Notes: generated by a model not told the origin, from the letters alone. 64,000 nucleotides of DNA from JALYRV01 sp035512575 (GCA_035512575.1 DATKDT010000073.1:7144-71143); one strand, 5' to 3'; positions 46,149-54,248 are shown, numbered from the stretch's first letter. Numbers and translations are program-made.

Positions 46149-47032
46149 CAGCAGCTCGCATCGGGAAGATCGACCACCAGCGCGAAGCCCTGCGCCGGCG
46201 CGGGATCGATCCGGAGGGCGCCGTTCATGCGCGACAGCAGCTGCCGCGAGGTGTACAGGCCCACGCCCGTGCCGCTCGTGTCGGCGAGGCGCTGGAAGGG
46301 TACGTTGATCGCCGCGATCACGCCTTCCGGCGCGCCCTTCCCATCGTCGGCTACGCGCACCGCGACGCGGCCCGGCCGGTGTTCCGCCGTCACGGTGATC
46401 GTGCGCGCCGCGCCATGCAGGGCGGCGTTCTGGATCAGATTCCGCAGCACGCTCTGCAGCGCGCGCTCGTCGGCGCGCGCGCAGATGCTCTCGTCGACCT
46501 GGACGATCATCTCCGGCCAGTCGGCGGCGACGCGGCTGGCGAGCGCCGAGACATCGACCGCCTCGAGATGCAGGCTGCCGTCCGGCTGCGCGAAGTACAG
46601 CGAGTTTTCGAGCTGCAGCTCGAGGCGCACGGCGTCCTTCAACAGCCGCCGCAGATTCGCGCTGCCCGACGCCTCGGGCAGATCCTCCTGCAGGCTCTCG
46701 GCCTGGATGCGCAGACTGGCAAGCGCCGTCTTGAGATCGTGCGTGAACGCCGTGAAGAAGCCCTCCACCTGGCGCCGCCGCTCGCGTTCGCGCCGGATGG
46801 CGACGATGAGCGCGATGCCGCCGGCGAGCAGCAGCGCGATCAGCACGATGCCCTCCCACACGAGCATGCGCTGGACGTGGGCCAGCCGGGCGGCCTCGCC
46901 GCCCGCGCTCTGCAGCTCGCGCGCCTGTGACAGCCCGAACACGAGCCACCAGGCGGCCAGCGACACCGTGAAGACGATCCAGGCCACGCTGAGCACATAC
47001 CGCAGCGCGTCGCGCGACCGGACGCCGGTCAC
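46148..47032 (-). CDS. Sensor histidine kinase in the heme operon
   Basis: The 294-residue protein has two membrane helices (about 13-33 and 58-79) enclosing only about 25 residues outside, so sensing is probably within the membrane. Phospho-acceptor His98 lies in AFTHDLKTALASLR. N box NLIQNAALHG, G1 DDGKGAPEG and G2 GTGVGLYTSR are present. The GTG start overlaps the hemL stop as GTGA. It presumably phosphorylates the regulator encoded next. Confidence 0.92.
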   Translation of the reverse strand: MTGVRSRDALRYVLSVAWIVFTVSLAAWWLVFGLSQARELQSAGGEAARLAHVQRMLVWEGIVLIALLLAGGIALIVAIRRERERRRQVEGFFTAFTHDLKTALASLRIQAESLQEDLPEASGSANLRRLLKDAVRLELQLENSLYFAQPDGSLHLEAVDVSALASRVAADWPEMIVQVDESICARADERALQSVLRNLIQNAALHGAARTITVTAEHRPGRVAVRVADDGKGAPEGVIAAINVPFQRLADTSGTGVGLYTSRQLLSRMNGALRIDPAPAQGFALVVDLPDASC

Positions 47033-48288
47033 GGCTGCGCCGCCGCGTCGGCCGCGGCCGCGAGGACGGCGCCGGCCGTCTCGAGCGTGCGTGCGTCATG
47101 CGCCATCGACAGGAAACACACCTCATACCCCGAGGGGGGCAGGTACACGCCGCCGGCGAGGGCGTGATGAAAGAACCGCGCGAACCAGTCCGCGTCCACG
47201 CCGTCCCGGCACGTCAGCCAGAAAATGGAGCCGCGCCGGACGATGTCGGGCCGGCCCGGCACCGCCGCGATGGCCGACGCGAGATCACCGCAAAAGCGAT
47301 CGGCGCGATCCTCGAGCACGCGCCATCCGTCGATTCGCTCCATCTTTTCGAGGGTTGCCAGACCCGCGCGCACCGCCACCGGATTCGCGCTCAGCGTGCC
47401 GGCCTGATAGACGTCGCCGGCCGGGGCGACCCGATCCATCAGTTCGCGCCGCCCGGCATAGGCGGCCAGCGGAAAACCGCCTCCGATCACTTTGCCATAA
47501 CAGGCGAGGTCGGGCATGATACCGGTCGAGCCGGCCATGCCCGTGAGTCCGACGCGGAAGCCGCTGATGACCTCGTCGAATATCAGCAGCGCGCCGGCGC
47601 GGCGGCAGTGGTCAGCCAGACGTTCGAGAAACGCCTGGCGCTGAGGCAGCAGGCCGTAGTTGGCGGGCAGCGGTTCGATGATCGCCGCGGCCAGCCGGGA
47701 CCCGTGCGCCGCGAACACCGCATCCAGCGCGGCGTCATCGTCGAGCGGCGCGACGAGGGTGTCGGCCACGACAGCGGGCGAGATTCCGGCGCTCGACGCG
47801 TCGGCCTGCCCGGCAAGGCCGCTGCCCGCCTTCACGAGCATCGCGTCGGCATGACCGTGATAGCAGCCGTCGAATTTGAGCACCGCGGCCCGTCCCGTGG
47901 CCGCGCGCGCGACGCGCAGCGCCGACATGACCGCTTCGGTTCCCGACGATACGAATCGCACGCGCTCGAGAAACGGCAGACGCGCGAGCATCCACTCGGC
48001 GAGCCTCACCGAGTACGGCTCCGAGGCGCCGTACGACCAGCCGTCATCGAGCGCGGCGCGCGCCGCGGCGGCCACGTCCGCGTCGCCATGGCCGAGAATG
48101 AGCGGGCCGAAGCTCATACAGAAATCGATGTACTCGCGGCCGTCGACGTCGATGAGCTGCGCGCCTGTCGCGCGCGCGACGAACACGGGCACGCCGCCCA
48201 CGCTGCGGAACGCGCGTACGGGGCTGTGCACGCCTCCGGGCGCGGTCGCGAGCGCGCGCCGGTGCCAGACGTCGTTGCTGCTCGTCAT
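47029..48288 (-). CDS. hemL: Glutamate-1-semialdehyde 2,1-aminomutase
   Basis: The 419-residue PLP enzyme has PGGVHSPVRAFRSVGG, FCMSFGPLILGHGD, SGTEAVMSALRVARA, IFDEVISGFRVG and the PLP lysine in ACYGKVIGGGFPLAA. It converts glutamate-1-semialdehyde to 5-aminolevulinate, the step after HemA. ATGA overlap with hemB fixes the start. Confidence 0.96.
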   Translation of the reverse strand: MTSSNDVWHRRALATAPGGVHSPVRAFRSVGGVPVFVARATGAQLIDVDGREYIDFCMSFGPLILGHGDADVAAAARAALDDGWSYGASEPYSVRLAEWMLARLPFLERVRFVSSGTEAVMSALRVARAATGRAAVLKFDGCYHGHADAMLVKAGSGLAGQADASSAGISPAVVADTLVAPLDDDAALDAVFAAHGSRLAAAIIEPLPANYGLLPQRQAFLERLADHCRRAGALLIFDEVISGFRVGLTGMAGSTGIMPDLACYGKVIGGGFPLAAYAGRRELMDRVAPAGDVYQAGTLSANPVAVRAGLATLEKMERIDGWRVLEDRADRFCGDLASAIAAVPGRPDIVRRGSIFWLTCRDGVDADWFARFFHHALAGGVYLPPSGYEVCFLSMAHDARTLETAGAVLAAAADAAAQP

Positions 48289-49268
48289 GCGGGCACGCCG
48301 AGCCTGTGCGCCTGCCGCGCGCCGTAGGTGATCAGATAGGCTGCGCCGGCCCGGCGGAACACATGCCAGGTCTCGAGTAGCGCGGCATCGAAATTGGTGA
48401 GCCCGCGCTCGGCGAGCAGCGTGAGACCGGCGTACTCGCCGCTCACCTGATAGGCGCCGACCGGCATGCCCGTGGCGTCGCGGATGGGCCCGATCAAATC
48501 GATGGAGCTCATGCCCGGCTTCACCATGAGCAGGTCCGCGCCCTCCGCGGCGCATCGCCGGCTCGACGCGATCGCGTCGGTGCGCGAGCGGACGTCGATC
48601 TGATAGTGCCGCCGATCGCCGAACTGCGGCGCCGAATCGGCCGCTTCGCGGAACGGGCCGTACATCTGACTGGCGAACTTCGTGCTGTAGCTCATGATCG
48701 GCACGTGACCGTGGCCGGCCTCGTTGAGCGCCGCCCGAATGCGCGCGGTGCGGCCGTCCATCATGTCGCTCGGGCTGACGCCGTCGGCGCCCGCCTCCGC
48801 CATCGAGACGGCCGACGCCGCGAGCGCCTCGAGCGTGGCGTCGAGATCGATGCGCCCGCGCGCGTCGACGAGCGCGCAGTGGCCGGTCTCGGTCGACGCG
48901 CACAGGCAGACGTCGACCCAGACATGGGCCGCGTCACCCACCGCGCGCTTGACGGCTTCCGCCGCGCGCGCGCCATGCGGGCTGCGTCCGCGCGCGTGCT
49001 TCGCCGCGGGCACGGGAAAGAGCAGGAAATGCCGCACGCCGGCCTGCACATCGCGCGCGGCCGTTTCGGCGGCCGCCGCCGGGCCGAGCCGCGCGTTGTC
49101 GCCAAGGCCCGGAATGGGCTGCGGCGCGTCGAGGTCCTCGACGACGAAGAGCGGCTGAATGAGGTGCGCGGTGGTGAACGTGGTTTCCGCGCTGAGGTCG
49201 CGCAGGTGCGCCGTCTGGCGCATGCGCAGCCGCGACCATGGCGTGCGTGTCGAGGTGGTCGTGCTCAT
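48285..49268 (-). CDS. hemB: Porphobilinogen synthase (ALA dehydratase)
   Basis: The 327-residue enzyme starts at MSTTTSTRTPWSRLRMRQT, set by the ATGA overlap. FVVEDLDAPQPIPG corresponds to the usual FVxEG start. Zinc-type cysteines are in VDVCLCASTETGHC. Active-site lysines are in SYSTKFASQMYGPFR and LLMVKPGMSSID. It joins two 5-aminolevulinate molecules to porphobilinogen. Confidence 0.95.
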   Translation of the reverse strand: MSTTTSTRTPWSRLRMRQTAHLRDLSAETTFTTAHLIQPLFVVEDLDAPQPIPGLGDNARLGPAAAAETAARDVQAGVRHFLLFPVPAAKHARGRSPHGARAAEAVKRAVGDAAHVWVDVCLCASTETGHCALVDARGRIDLDATLEALAASAVSMAEAGADGVSPSDMMDGRTARIRAALNEAGHGHVPIMSYSTKFASQMYGPFREAADSAPQFGDRRHYQIDVRSRTDAIASSRRCAAEGADLLMVKPGMSSIDLIGPIRDATGMPVGAYQVSGEYAGLTLLAERGLTNFDAALLETWHVFRRAGAAYLITYGARQAHRLGVPA

Positions 49269-50752
49269 GCCGTCATGTCCTGAAGCCATTCCTGATATCC
49301 GAGGCTCGGCCTGACGCGATCCGCGCCGGCCAGTTCGGTCAGCACCGTGAGCGTGTGTCCGGGGCCCGACGCATGCCAGCGATCGCGCAGATCGGGAAAC
49401 GCCGCAAGCGCCCTGCGAAACTCCGTCCCGCTGCGCCAGTAGAAGTGCGTGCGGCGCGGCAGATCGGCGGGCAGCAGACTGTCCGCCTCATACGTCGGCA
49501 GCGCATCGGGTGTGCCGGCGTCCGCGTGCGTGAGCCGGTGCCATCGCATGGCGCGTCCCGTCAGGCAATCGACGGCGGACGGAGCGAACAGGCCGAGCCC
49601 CTCCGACGAGCCGTGCACCCAGATCCCCCGCGACGCCAGCTTGCGCCAGGTCGAGGCGCCGGCGGCCCAGACGATCCGATCCGGCCCCACCGTCCACGAG
49701 GCGGGCAGCGCCTCGTCGCGCGAGACATAGAGGCCGCGATCGTCCCCGGGATCGCGGACGTCCAGCGGCCGGCGCGTGACGCCGGCGGTCTCGCCAGGCC
49801 CGGGCCAGATGGCGCCCGGCGCCGGTTTCGGCTGTTGCGGCGCGCGCGGGATCAGCGACCAGGTCGACAGCACGTCGCCCGCGTCGGTGCGGCCGCGCAC
49901 GCTCGTCACGTCGCCGAACGGCGGCGTGAGAACCGTGGCGCCGATCGCCTGATGGCACCCGCCGCCATACCCCGCGAGAATCTCGCGCTCGCGGACGACG
50001 GCGCGCCAGGTGGCGCCGTGCGAAATCCGCTGCAGCCTGCCGTCGAGCGCCACATTCGATGCGGCGATCTCGAGCGCCAGCGCGCCCTGCGCGGCGGCCG
50101 CCGGGTGTTCGCGCAGCGGCAGCACCATCCAGCGGCAGGCGTCGAGCGCGAGGCGGATCGTCCGCGCCGCGCCGGGAAACGGAGAATCGGGATCGAGCAG
50201 CCGATCGAGCGCGGCTTTCGCCACCACGAGCGCATCGCCCTTGCCCTCGACGAGTTGACGGAGGCGAGTCGGCACGTTGCCGCGCACGTCGGCGAACGCC
50301 ACGTGCTCGACGGGCCACGGCAGCAGGACCGGCAGCAGATCGCCGAGCATCATCGCGCGCCGCGGGGAGGACGTGAGGGCGGTGAGCCGCGGCGTCCGGC
50401 CGGCGGCCGCGTCGCGCCGCACGAGCAGCACGTCACGGGCGTCTTCGCGCGGGAGCGTGGCGGCGACGCGCGTGTCGCGTCGCGGTTCAACCGGCAGATC
50501 CTTCCACGAGTGCACGACGATATCGGCGTCGCCGCGCGCGAGCGCGTCCGACAGGTCGGACGTGAAGGCGCCCTTGTCGCCGAGCTGCCACAGCGGCGTC
50601 TGCCGATCGCGGTCGCCGGCCGACTCGCGCACGGCCGTCACGACGGCGGCATCCGGCCACTCGGCGCGCAGGCGCCGCGCGACGAGGTCACCCTGCAGGC
50701 GCGCGAGATCGCTGCCGCGGGTCAGGATGGTCAGGCGCAAAGGTCGTCCCAC
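49265..50752 (-). CDS. hemC: Hydroxymethylbilane synthase with C-terminal HemD-like extension
   Basis: The 495-residue protein is about 185 residues longer than HemC. The HemC part (1-300) keeps LTILTRGSDLARLQ, GDKGAFTSDLSDAL, VVHSWKDLPVE (normally HSxKDxP), ADVRGNVPTRLRQL, and the dipyrromethane Cys in GYGGGCHQAIGA. The remaining region (WRKLASRGIWVHGSSEGLG, GPGHTLTVLTELAG) looks like a degenerate uroporphyrinogen-III synthase, and no separate hemD is present. Start is uncertain: GTG 50752 or TTG 50740, the latter having a GGGTGGGA ribosome-like site. Either way it overlaps hemA. Confidence 0.85.
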   Translation of the reverse strand: MGRPLRLTILTRGSDLARLQGDLVARRLRAEWPDAAVVTAVRESAGDRDRQTPLWQLGDKGAFTSDLSDALARGDADIVVHSWKDLPVEPRRDTRVAATLPREDARDVLLVRRDAAAGRTPRLTALTSSPRRAMMLGDLLPVLLPWPVEHVAFADVRGNVPTRLRQLVEGKGDALVVAKAALDRLLDPDSPFPGAARTIRLALDACRWMVLPLREHPAAAAQGALALEIAASNVALDGRLQRISHGATWRAVVREREILAGYGGGCHQAIGATVLTPPFGDVTSVRGRTDAGDVLSTWSLIPRAPQQPKPAPGAIWPGPGETAGVTRRPLDVRDPGDDRGLYVSRDEALPASWTVGPDRIVWAAGASTWRKLASRGIWVHGSSEGLGLFAPSAVDCLTGRAMRWHRLTHADAGTPDALPTYEADSLLPADLPRRTHFYWRSGTEFRRALAAFPDLRDRWHASGPGHTLTVLTELAGADRVRPSLGYQEWLQDMTA

Positions 50753-51567
50753 CCGAAGGGACGCAGCAGCTGTCTCCGCTCGAACGCGACGGCGAGATCC
50801 ACGATGTCGCGCCGGGCGCGCGCGAGCCGCGCCTCGGACGCCGCCGCCGATGTCTCGACGGCCGCAAAGATGTCGTCCAGCGTGACGACTTCGAGGCCGC
50901 CGGCGAACGGCCGGCGCTCTTCGGCGCTTCGCAGGTCGATGACGCGGACCAGGCGCGGATAGCACCGCGCGACCCGCCCGACCGCCTCGTTCGACACCGG
51001 CGCCGCAATGACGATGGCCGCCGGCAGGCTGCACGCCGCGCGGGCGCCCGCCCCGGCGATGTCCTGCCGCGTCCACTGGTCGACCCTGCGGCCCTCGGCC
51101 AGGTAGGGCAGCAGCTCGGTGGCGAGATGGCCCGCGCCGACAAGCGCCACCGCCTCTGCGCCGTCCAGATGCCGTCTGACCTCGCTGCCGTAGCAGCGCG
51201 AGCCGAGACCGCGCAGATGCCGTTCGCGCACGAGACGTGCGTCGGCCATCAGCTGCCGGCCGATGGCGCCGAGCCACGAGGCATCCGCCGGTGCGAGGGA
51301 GGCGAGAAACGCACGGAACTGGCCCTGCACCTGCGTTTCGCCGAGCATCGGGGACCGCAGGCCGCAAATGGTCTCGAGCAGGAAGCCATACGCATCGGCG
51401 CCCGCGAGCGGCTCGCCTGCGGCATCCGGATCCGCGCCGGGATCGAGGAACGTCACCTCGCGCAGGCATGTGCGCCAGGACACGCCGTCGCGGCCGTCAC
51501 CGGACACCGGAGGCTGGCCGGTCGCGACGGGACGATGGACGATGGCGAAGGACACCACGGGAATCAT
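50731..51567 (-). CDS. hemA: Reduced glutamyl-tRNA reductase
   Basis: The 278-residue protein is far shorter than the usual 410-430. It keeps a HemA-like start (VVSFAIVHRPV), Cys34 in WRTCLREV (normally STCNRTE), SPMLGETQVQGQFR, and the NADPH fold VALVGAGHLATELLPYL. It lacks most of the N-terminal catalytic domain length and ends where the C-terminal dimerisation domain would start. It begins the heme operon, so the context fits glutamate-1-semialdehyde formation. Start ATG 51567 is used; TAATAT next to it leaves open a leaderless GTG start a few codons on. Confidence 0.82.
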   Translation of the reverse strand: MIPVVSFAIVHRPVATGQPPVSGDGRDGVSWRTCLREVTFLDPGADPDAAGEPLAGADAYGFLLETICGLRSPMLGETQVQGQFRAFLASLAPADASWLGAIGRQLMADARLVRERHLRGLGSRCYGSEVRRHLDGAEAVALVGAGHLATELLPYLAEGRRVDQWTRQDIAGAGARAACSLPAAIVIAAPVSNEAVGRVARCYPRLVRVIDLRSAEERRPFAGGLEVVTLDDIFAAVETSAAASEARLARARRDIVDLAVAFERRQLLRPFGWDDLCA

Positions 51568-51583
51568 ATTAAGCCCGGCCGCG

Positions 51584-51605
51584 GGAAGTGTCACGGAAGT
51601 GTCAC
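51584..51605 (-). promoter_or_regulatory. Perfect 11-bp tandem repeat upstream of hemA
   Basis: GGAAGTGTCAC occurs twice with no gap (51584-51594, 51595-51605), 17 bp upstream of the hemA start. On the coding strand it reads GTGACACTTCC twice, just before a TAATAT -10 candidate. An 11-bp period is the classic layout of OmpR/PhoB-family binding sites, and the operon encodes such a regulator. Confidence 0.6.
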
Positions 51606-51707
51606 AGGCGTTTGCGGGGTCTTCAGCCGTTGCTACGGTGAGTCCATGCCGCACGGCCTGGTCCAGGCTTTACCGCCGACTGTCTCGAGACCATCGAGGA
51701 GATGGGC

Positions 51708-51893
51708 ATGACCAACCGGGAGCTGTTTCTGGAGTCGGGCGGCAGCGAGTACCATCTGGTGCCATGTCTCAACGATCATCCGGCATGGATCGGCGCGATG
51801 GCGTCGCTCGTCGAGCGGGAAGCCGCGGGCTGGGCGCGCGGTGAAAGTCCGGATCACGCGTCTGGACCGCTCGCTGCCGCTGCCCGCGCGTGA
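51708..51893 (+). CDS. Small hypothetical protein upstream of dut
   Basis: The 61-residue frame begins MTNRELFLESGGSEYHLVP and has a good ribosome site (GAGGAG, 6 nt before ATG 51708). It overlaps dut by 53 bp. The first 45 residues (to LVEREAAGWARG) look protein-like; the rest, inside dut, is low complexity. No family is recognised. It could instead be a short upstream frame that couples translation to dut. Confidence 0.45.
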   Translation: MTNRELFLESGGSEYHLVPCLNDHPAWIGAMASLVEREAAGWARGESPDHASGPLAAAARA

Positions 51894-52266
51894 AACCTCG
51901 GGCGCAGCAGGCTTCGATCTGTCGGCGTCAGCCGATCTCACCATCGCGCCCGGCGGCATTGCGCTGGTGCCAACCGGCCTTGTCATCAAAGTTCCCGACG
52001 GCTATTTCCTCGGCATCTTCGCGCGCAGCAGCACGCCGCTCAAGCGCGGCCTGATGGTAGCGAACGGCGTCGGGGTGATCGACACGGATTACTGCGGCCC
52101 CGACGATCAGGTCAAGGTGCAGGTCCTGAACTTCACCGGCGCCCCGGTGCACGTGAAGCGCGGCGACCGCATCGCGCAGGGCATCTTCCTGAAGCACGCA
52201 CCGCCGGAATGGGACGAAGGCGAGCCGGTGGGCCCCACGCGCGGCGGGTTTGGCTCCACTGGTTAA
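51841..52266 (+). CDS. dut: dUTP diphosphatase (trimeric dUTPase)
   Basis: The 141-residue enzyme has all five motifs: AGFDLSASAD (1), ARSSTPLKRGL (2), NGVGVIDTDYCG (3), KRGDRIAQGIF (4) and RGGFGSTG (5). It hydrolyses dUTP to dUMP, limiting uracil in DNA and supplying thymidylate synthesis. Length is standard. The GTG start gives VRITRLDRSLPLP, the family N-terminus. Confidence 0.95.
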   Translation: MKVRITRLDRSLPLPARETSGAAGFDLSASADLTIAPGGIALVPTGLVIKVPDGYFLGIFARSSTPLKRGLMVANGVGVIDTDYCGPDDQVKVQVLNFTGAPVHVKRGDRIAQGIFLKHAPPEWDEGEPVGPTRGGFGSTG

Positions 52267-52275
52267 GCAGATGTA

Positions 52276-52303
52276 AAAAATGGGGTCTGTCCCCATTTTT
52301 CAG
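52276..52303. repeat. REP-like palindrome between dut and the C39 fusion gene
   Basis: AAAAATGGGG-TCTGT-CCCCATTTTT is a perfect 10-bp-arm palindrome (52276-52300), followed by CAG. Its right flank CCCCATTTTTCAG is identical to the copy in priA, and the 5-nt centre is the reverse complement of that copy's. Its end supplies the TGA stop of the minus-strand gene. With A- and T-runs on both sides it could also act as a bidirectional terminator for the convergent genes. Confidence 0.8.
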
Positions 52304-54216
52304 AAAATCCACTTTTCAACACCCACCACGGTGCCCGCCGTGACGGCCCAGCGGCCGTCGCGGAGGCCGCGCGCGATGTCGAGGCGGAACGTGGGGCCGG
52401 CGCCGAGCGCGCGGACCCGCAGGCCGGCGCCCGCGTCGATCTGATGGTCCGACGGGCGGCTGTCGAGCAGCTGCCATCCGCGCGCCGCGTCGGCAAACAC
52501 CGCGGCCTCGACGGTGGCAATCGCCAGGCGCGCGACCGGCCGCGTCCATTCCACCGTGCCGTGCAGCAGACGGCGGCCCAGCAGCTGTCCCTCGTCCACG
52601 TTGATGGTGCCGTGCCGCACGAGCGGATGCGCGCGCAGCAGCGGCGCGCGAAGGTTGCCGTCGCCGGCGCCCGGCCAGAGGAAAACCGGCGTGCGCCCGT
52701 GGACGCCTTCAGTGCCGGCCGAAAGCGCCAGCCGCCCGCCCCACACGCCGGCCGCCGCGCGTGCCAGCGCGCTCAGGCGCGTCGCGCCGGCGCCGCCCGT
52801 CCAGCCCTCCGCCGTGACGTGCGCGTCGAAGCGCGATCCCGCGCTGAGCATCGCGCGCCCCGCCACGTAGAGTTTTTCGTCGCGGCCGCCCTGCAGGTCC
52901 GCCGGCCAGCGCTCGAGCCCGGCGCCGATCGTCCAGCCGAGCGCCGGTGAACTCCAGTCCGTGGCCTGAAAGCCTCCGCGCTGCCAGCGGCTGCCCGACG
53001 TCACGCCGCGCACCGAGTACGCCTCGCGCGCGTCGTACCCGCTCACCTTCCAGACCGCGCCCAGCGGCAGCGGCGCCGGCGCCTCAACGGCCGCCTCGAT
53101 GCGCTCGAAGCCCTCGCGGAAGCGCCACGATCCCGTCACGCGCTCGCCTCCGCCGACGAGATTGGTGAAGGAAAGCTGGACGTCGCGCGAGAAAGGCGCC
53201 TTGGCTGCCGCGACGAGCAGTTCGCTCGCGCCCGGTCTGCGCGAGCGCTCGGCAATCGCCGCATCGACCTGCACGCGGCCGTCCGCGAGCGGCGCATAAT
53301 CCACGCGCGACGAGGCCGCTGACGGCAGCAGCGCGAGCCTCTTCCTCGCGCGGCCGAGAGCCGAGGCCGTGAGTCGATCACCGGGCCGCATCCCGATCAA
53401 ACTCTCAGCGGCCCGGAATCGCGTGCGCGACAGACCCGCGATCTGCACCGTGTCGACGTCGGGCTTGCCGGCACGATTCCAGGCCTCGAGCGCCTCCACC
53501 TCACGATCCATGACGAACAGCGTCGTCGCCAGCGCGTCCCACGCGGCGGCGCTCGCGGGATCGTTCGTTGTGGCTTCGGTGGCGATTCGAAGCGCCTCGC
53601 GCGTATCGCCGGAGCGCAGCAGAGTCGCGACGGCTGACGCGATCGGTTCCACGGGTTCCACGGGTTCCACGCGTTCCATGGGTTCCGTGGGTTCGGTTCT
53701 GGTTCCGGTTCTGGTTCCGGTTCCCGGCAACAGCAGCAGCATCCAGAAGTTCGCGGCCTGCCAGCGGCGGGCGAACTCGGCTCGGGGCATGGTCTGGGAC
53801 GGGGCGACGGCGGGATCGTGGAACGACACGCGCGCCTCGTCGATCGCCGTGACGACCACATAGTGGAAGCGCGTGGGACGGTCCTCGATCAGCGCGATGA
53901 TCGGACGGCCGCGCGAGACGTGCTGGCGCATCACCGCGTCGTCGTCGAAGCCGCCGCGCAGGGGAAAGGCCTGCCATCCGCGCCGCTGCAGATCCGCCAC
54001 GAGCGCGGTGGTGACGATGCCGTCCTGGGCGGGATCGATGAGCGGCGCGAAGTCCTCAGGCCTCGCGTTCGCCGCGCCCCAGTAGCGCATCACCATCGCG
54101 GCCGCGGCCCCGCCGCAGAGCGCCTCGGTCTGCGGCAGGTAGGGCACGGCGCGCGGCAGCGCGACGGCCTGGATGCCCTGAGTGGCGACGATGAGCGCGA
54201 TCAGAAGTGCGGGCAT
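52300..54216 (-). CDS. C39-like cysteine peptidase fused to TPR, POTRA and Omp85-type barrel
   Basis: The 638-residue exported protein starts at ATG 54216 with a signal peptide (to about 20). Residues 22-160 are a C39-type papain-fold peptidase: Cys34 in TEALCGGAAAAM, His118 in RFHYVVVTAID, Asp134 in SFHDPAV. A repeat-derived linker (TRTEPTEP, VEPVEPVEP) leads to a TPR-like segment (192-255). Residues about 262-328 resemble a POTRA domain (ESLIGMRPGDRL to GRVQVDAAIAERS). The last 300 residues look like a beta-barrel ending in Phe. PA2778 proteins have only peptidase plus TPR; the POTRA-barrel addition is unusual. It follows a PA2779-type gene. Confidence 0.72.
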   Translation of the reverse strand: MPALLIALIVATQGIQAVALPRAVPYLPQTEALCGGAAAAMVMRYWGAANARPEDFAPLIDPAQDGIVTTALVADLQRRGWQAFPLRGGFDDDAVMRQHVSRGRPIIALIEDRPTRFHYVVVTAIDEARVSFHDPAVAPSQTMPRAEFARRWQAANFWMLLLLPGTGTRTGTRTEPTEPMERVEPVEPVEPIASAVATLLRSGDTREALRIATEATTNDPASAAAWDALATTLFVMDREVEALEAWNRAGKPDVDTVQIAGLSRTRFRAAESLIGMRPGDRLTASALGRARKRLALLPSAASSRVDYAPLADGRVQVDAAIAERSRRPGASELLVAAAKAPFSRDVQLSFTNLVGGGERVTGSWRFREGFERIEAAVEAPAPLPLGAVWKVSGYDAREAYSVRGVTSGSRWQRGGFQATDWSSPALGWTIGAGLERWPADLQGGRDEKLYVAGRAMLSAGSRFDAHVTAEGWTGGAGATRLSALARAAAGVWGGRLALSAGTEGVHGRTPVFLWPGAGDGNLRAPLLRAHPLVRHGTINVDEGQLLGRRLLHGTVEWTRPVARLAIATVEAAVFADAARGWQLLDSRPSDHQIDAGAGLRVRALGAGPTFRLDIARGLRDGRWAVTAGTVVGVEKWIF

Positions 54217-54221
54217 GAAAA

Positions 54222-54248
54222 AAGGGCGCTCCCCATGGGAGCGCCCTT
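54222..54248 (-). terminator. Intrinsic terminator/attenuator abutting the C39 fusion start codon
   Basis: A 12-bp perfect stem (54222-54233 with 54237-54248, loop of 3) is followed on the minus strand by six T residues and then directly by the ATG of the peptidase gene. It lies 25 bp after the stop of the PA2779-type gene. It should reduce read-through into the peptidase gene. Confidence 0.75.

Noticed and set aside
53644..53724. CRISPR or recombination repeats
   Set aside because: They are in-frame 9-bp and 6-bp coding repeats making a linker, without spacers.
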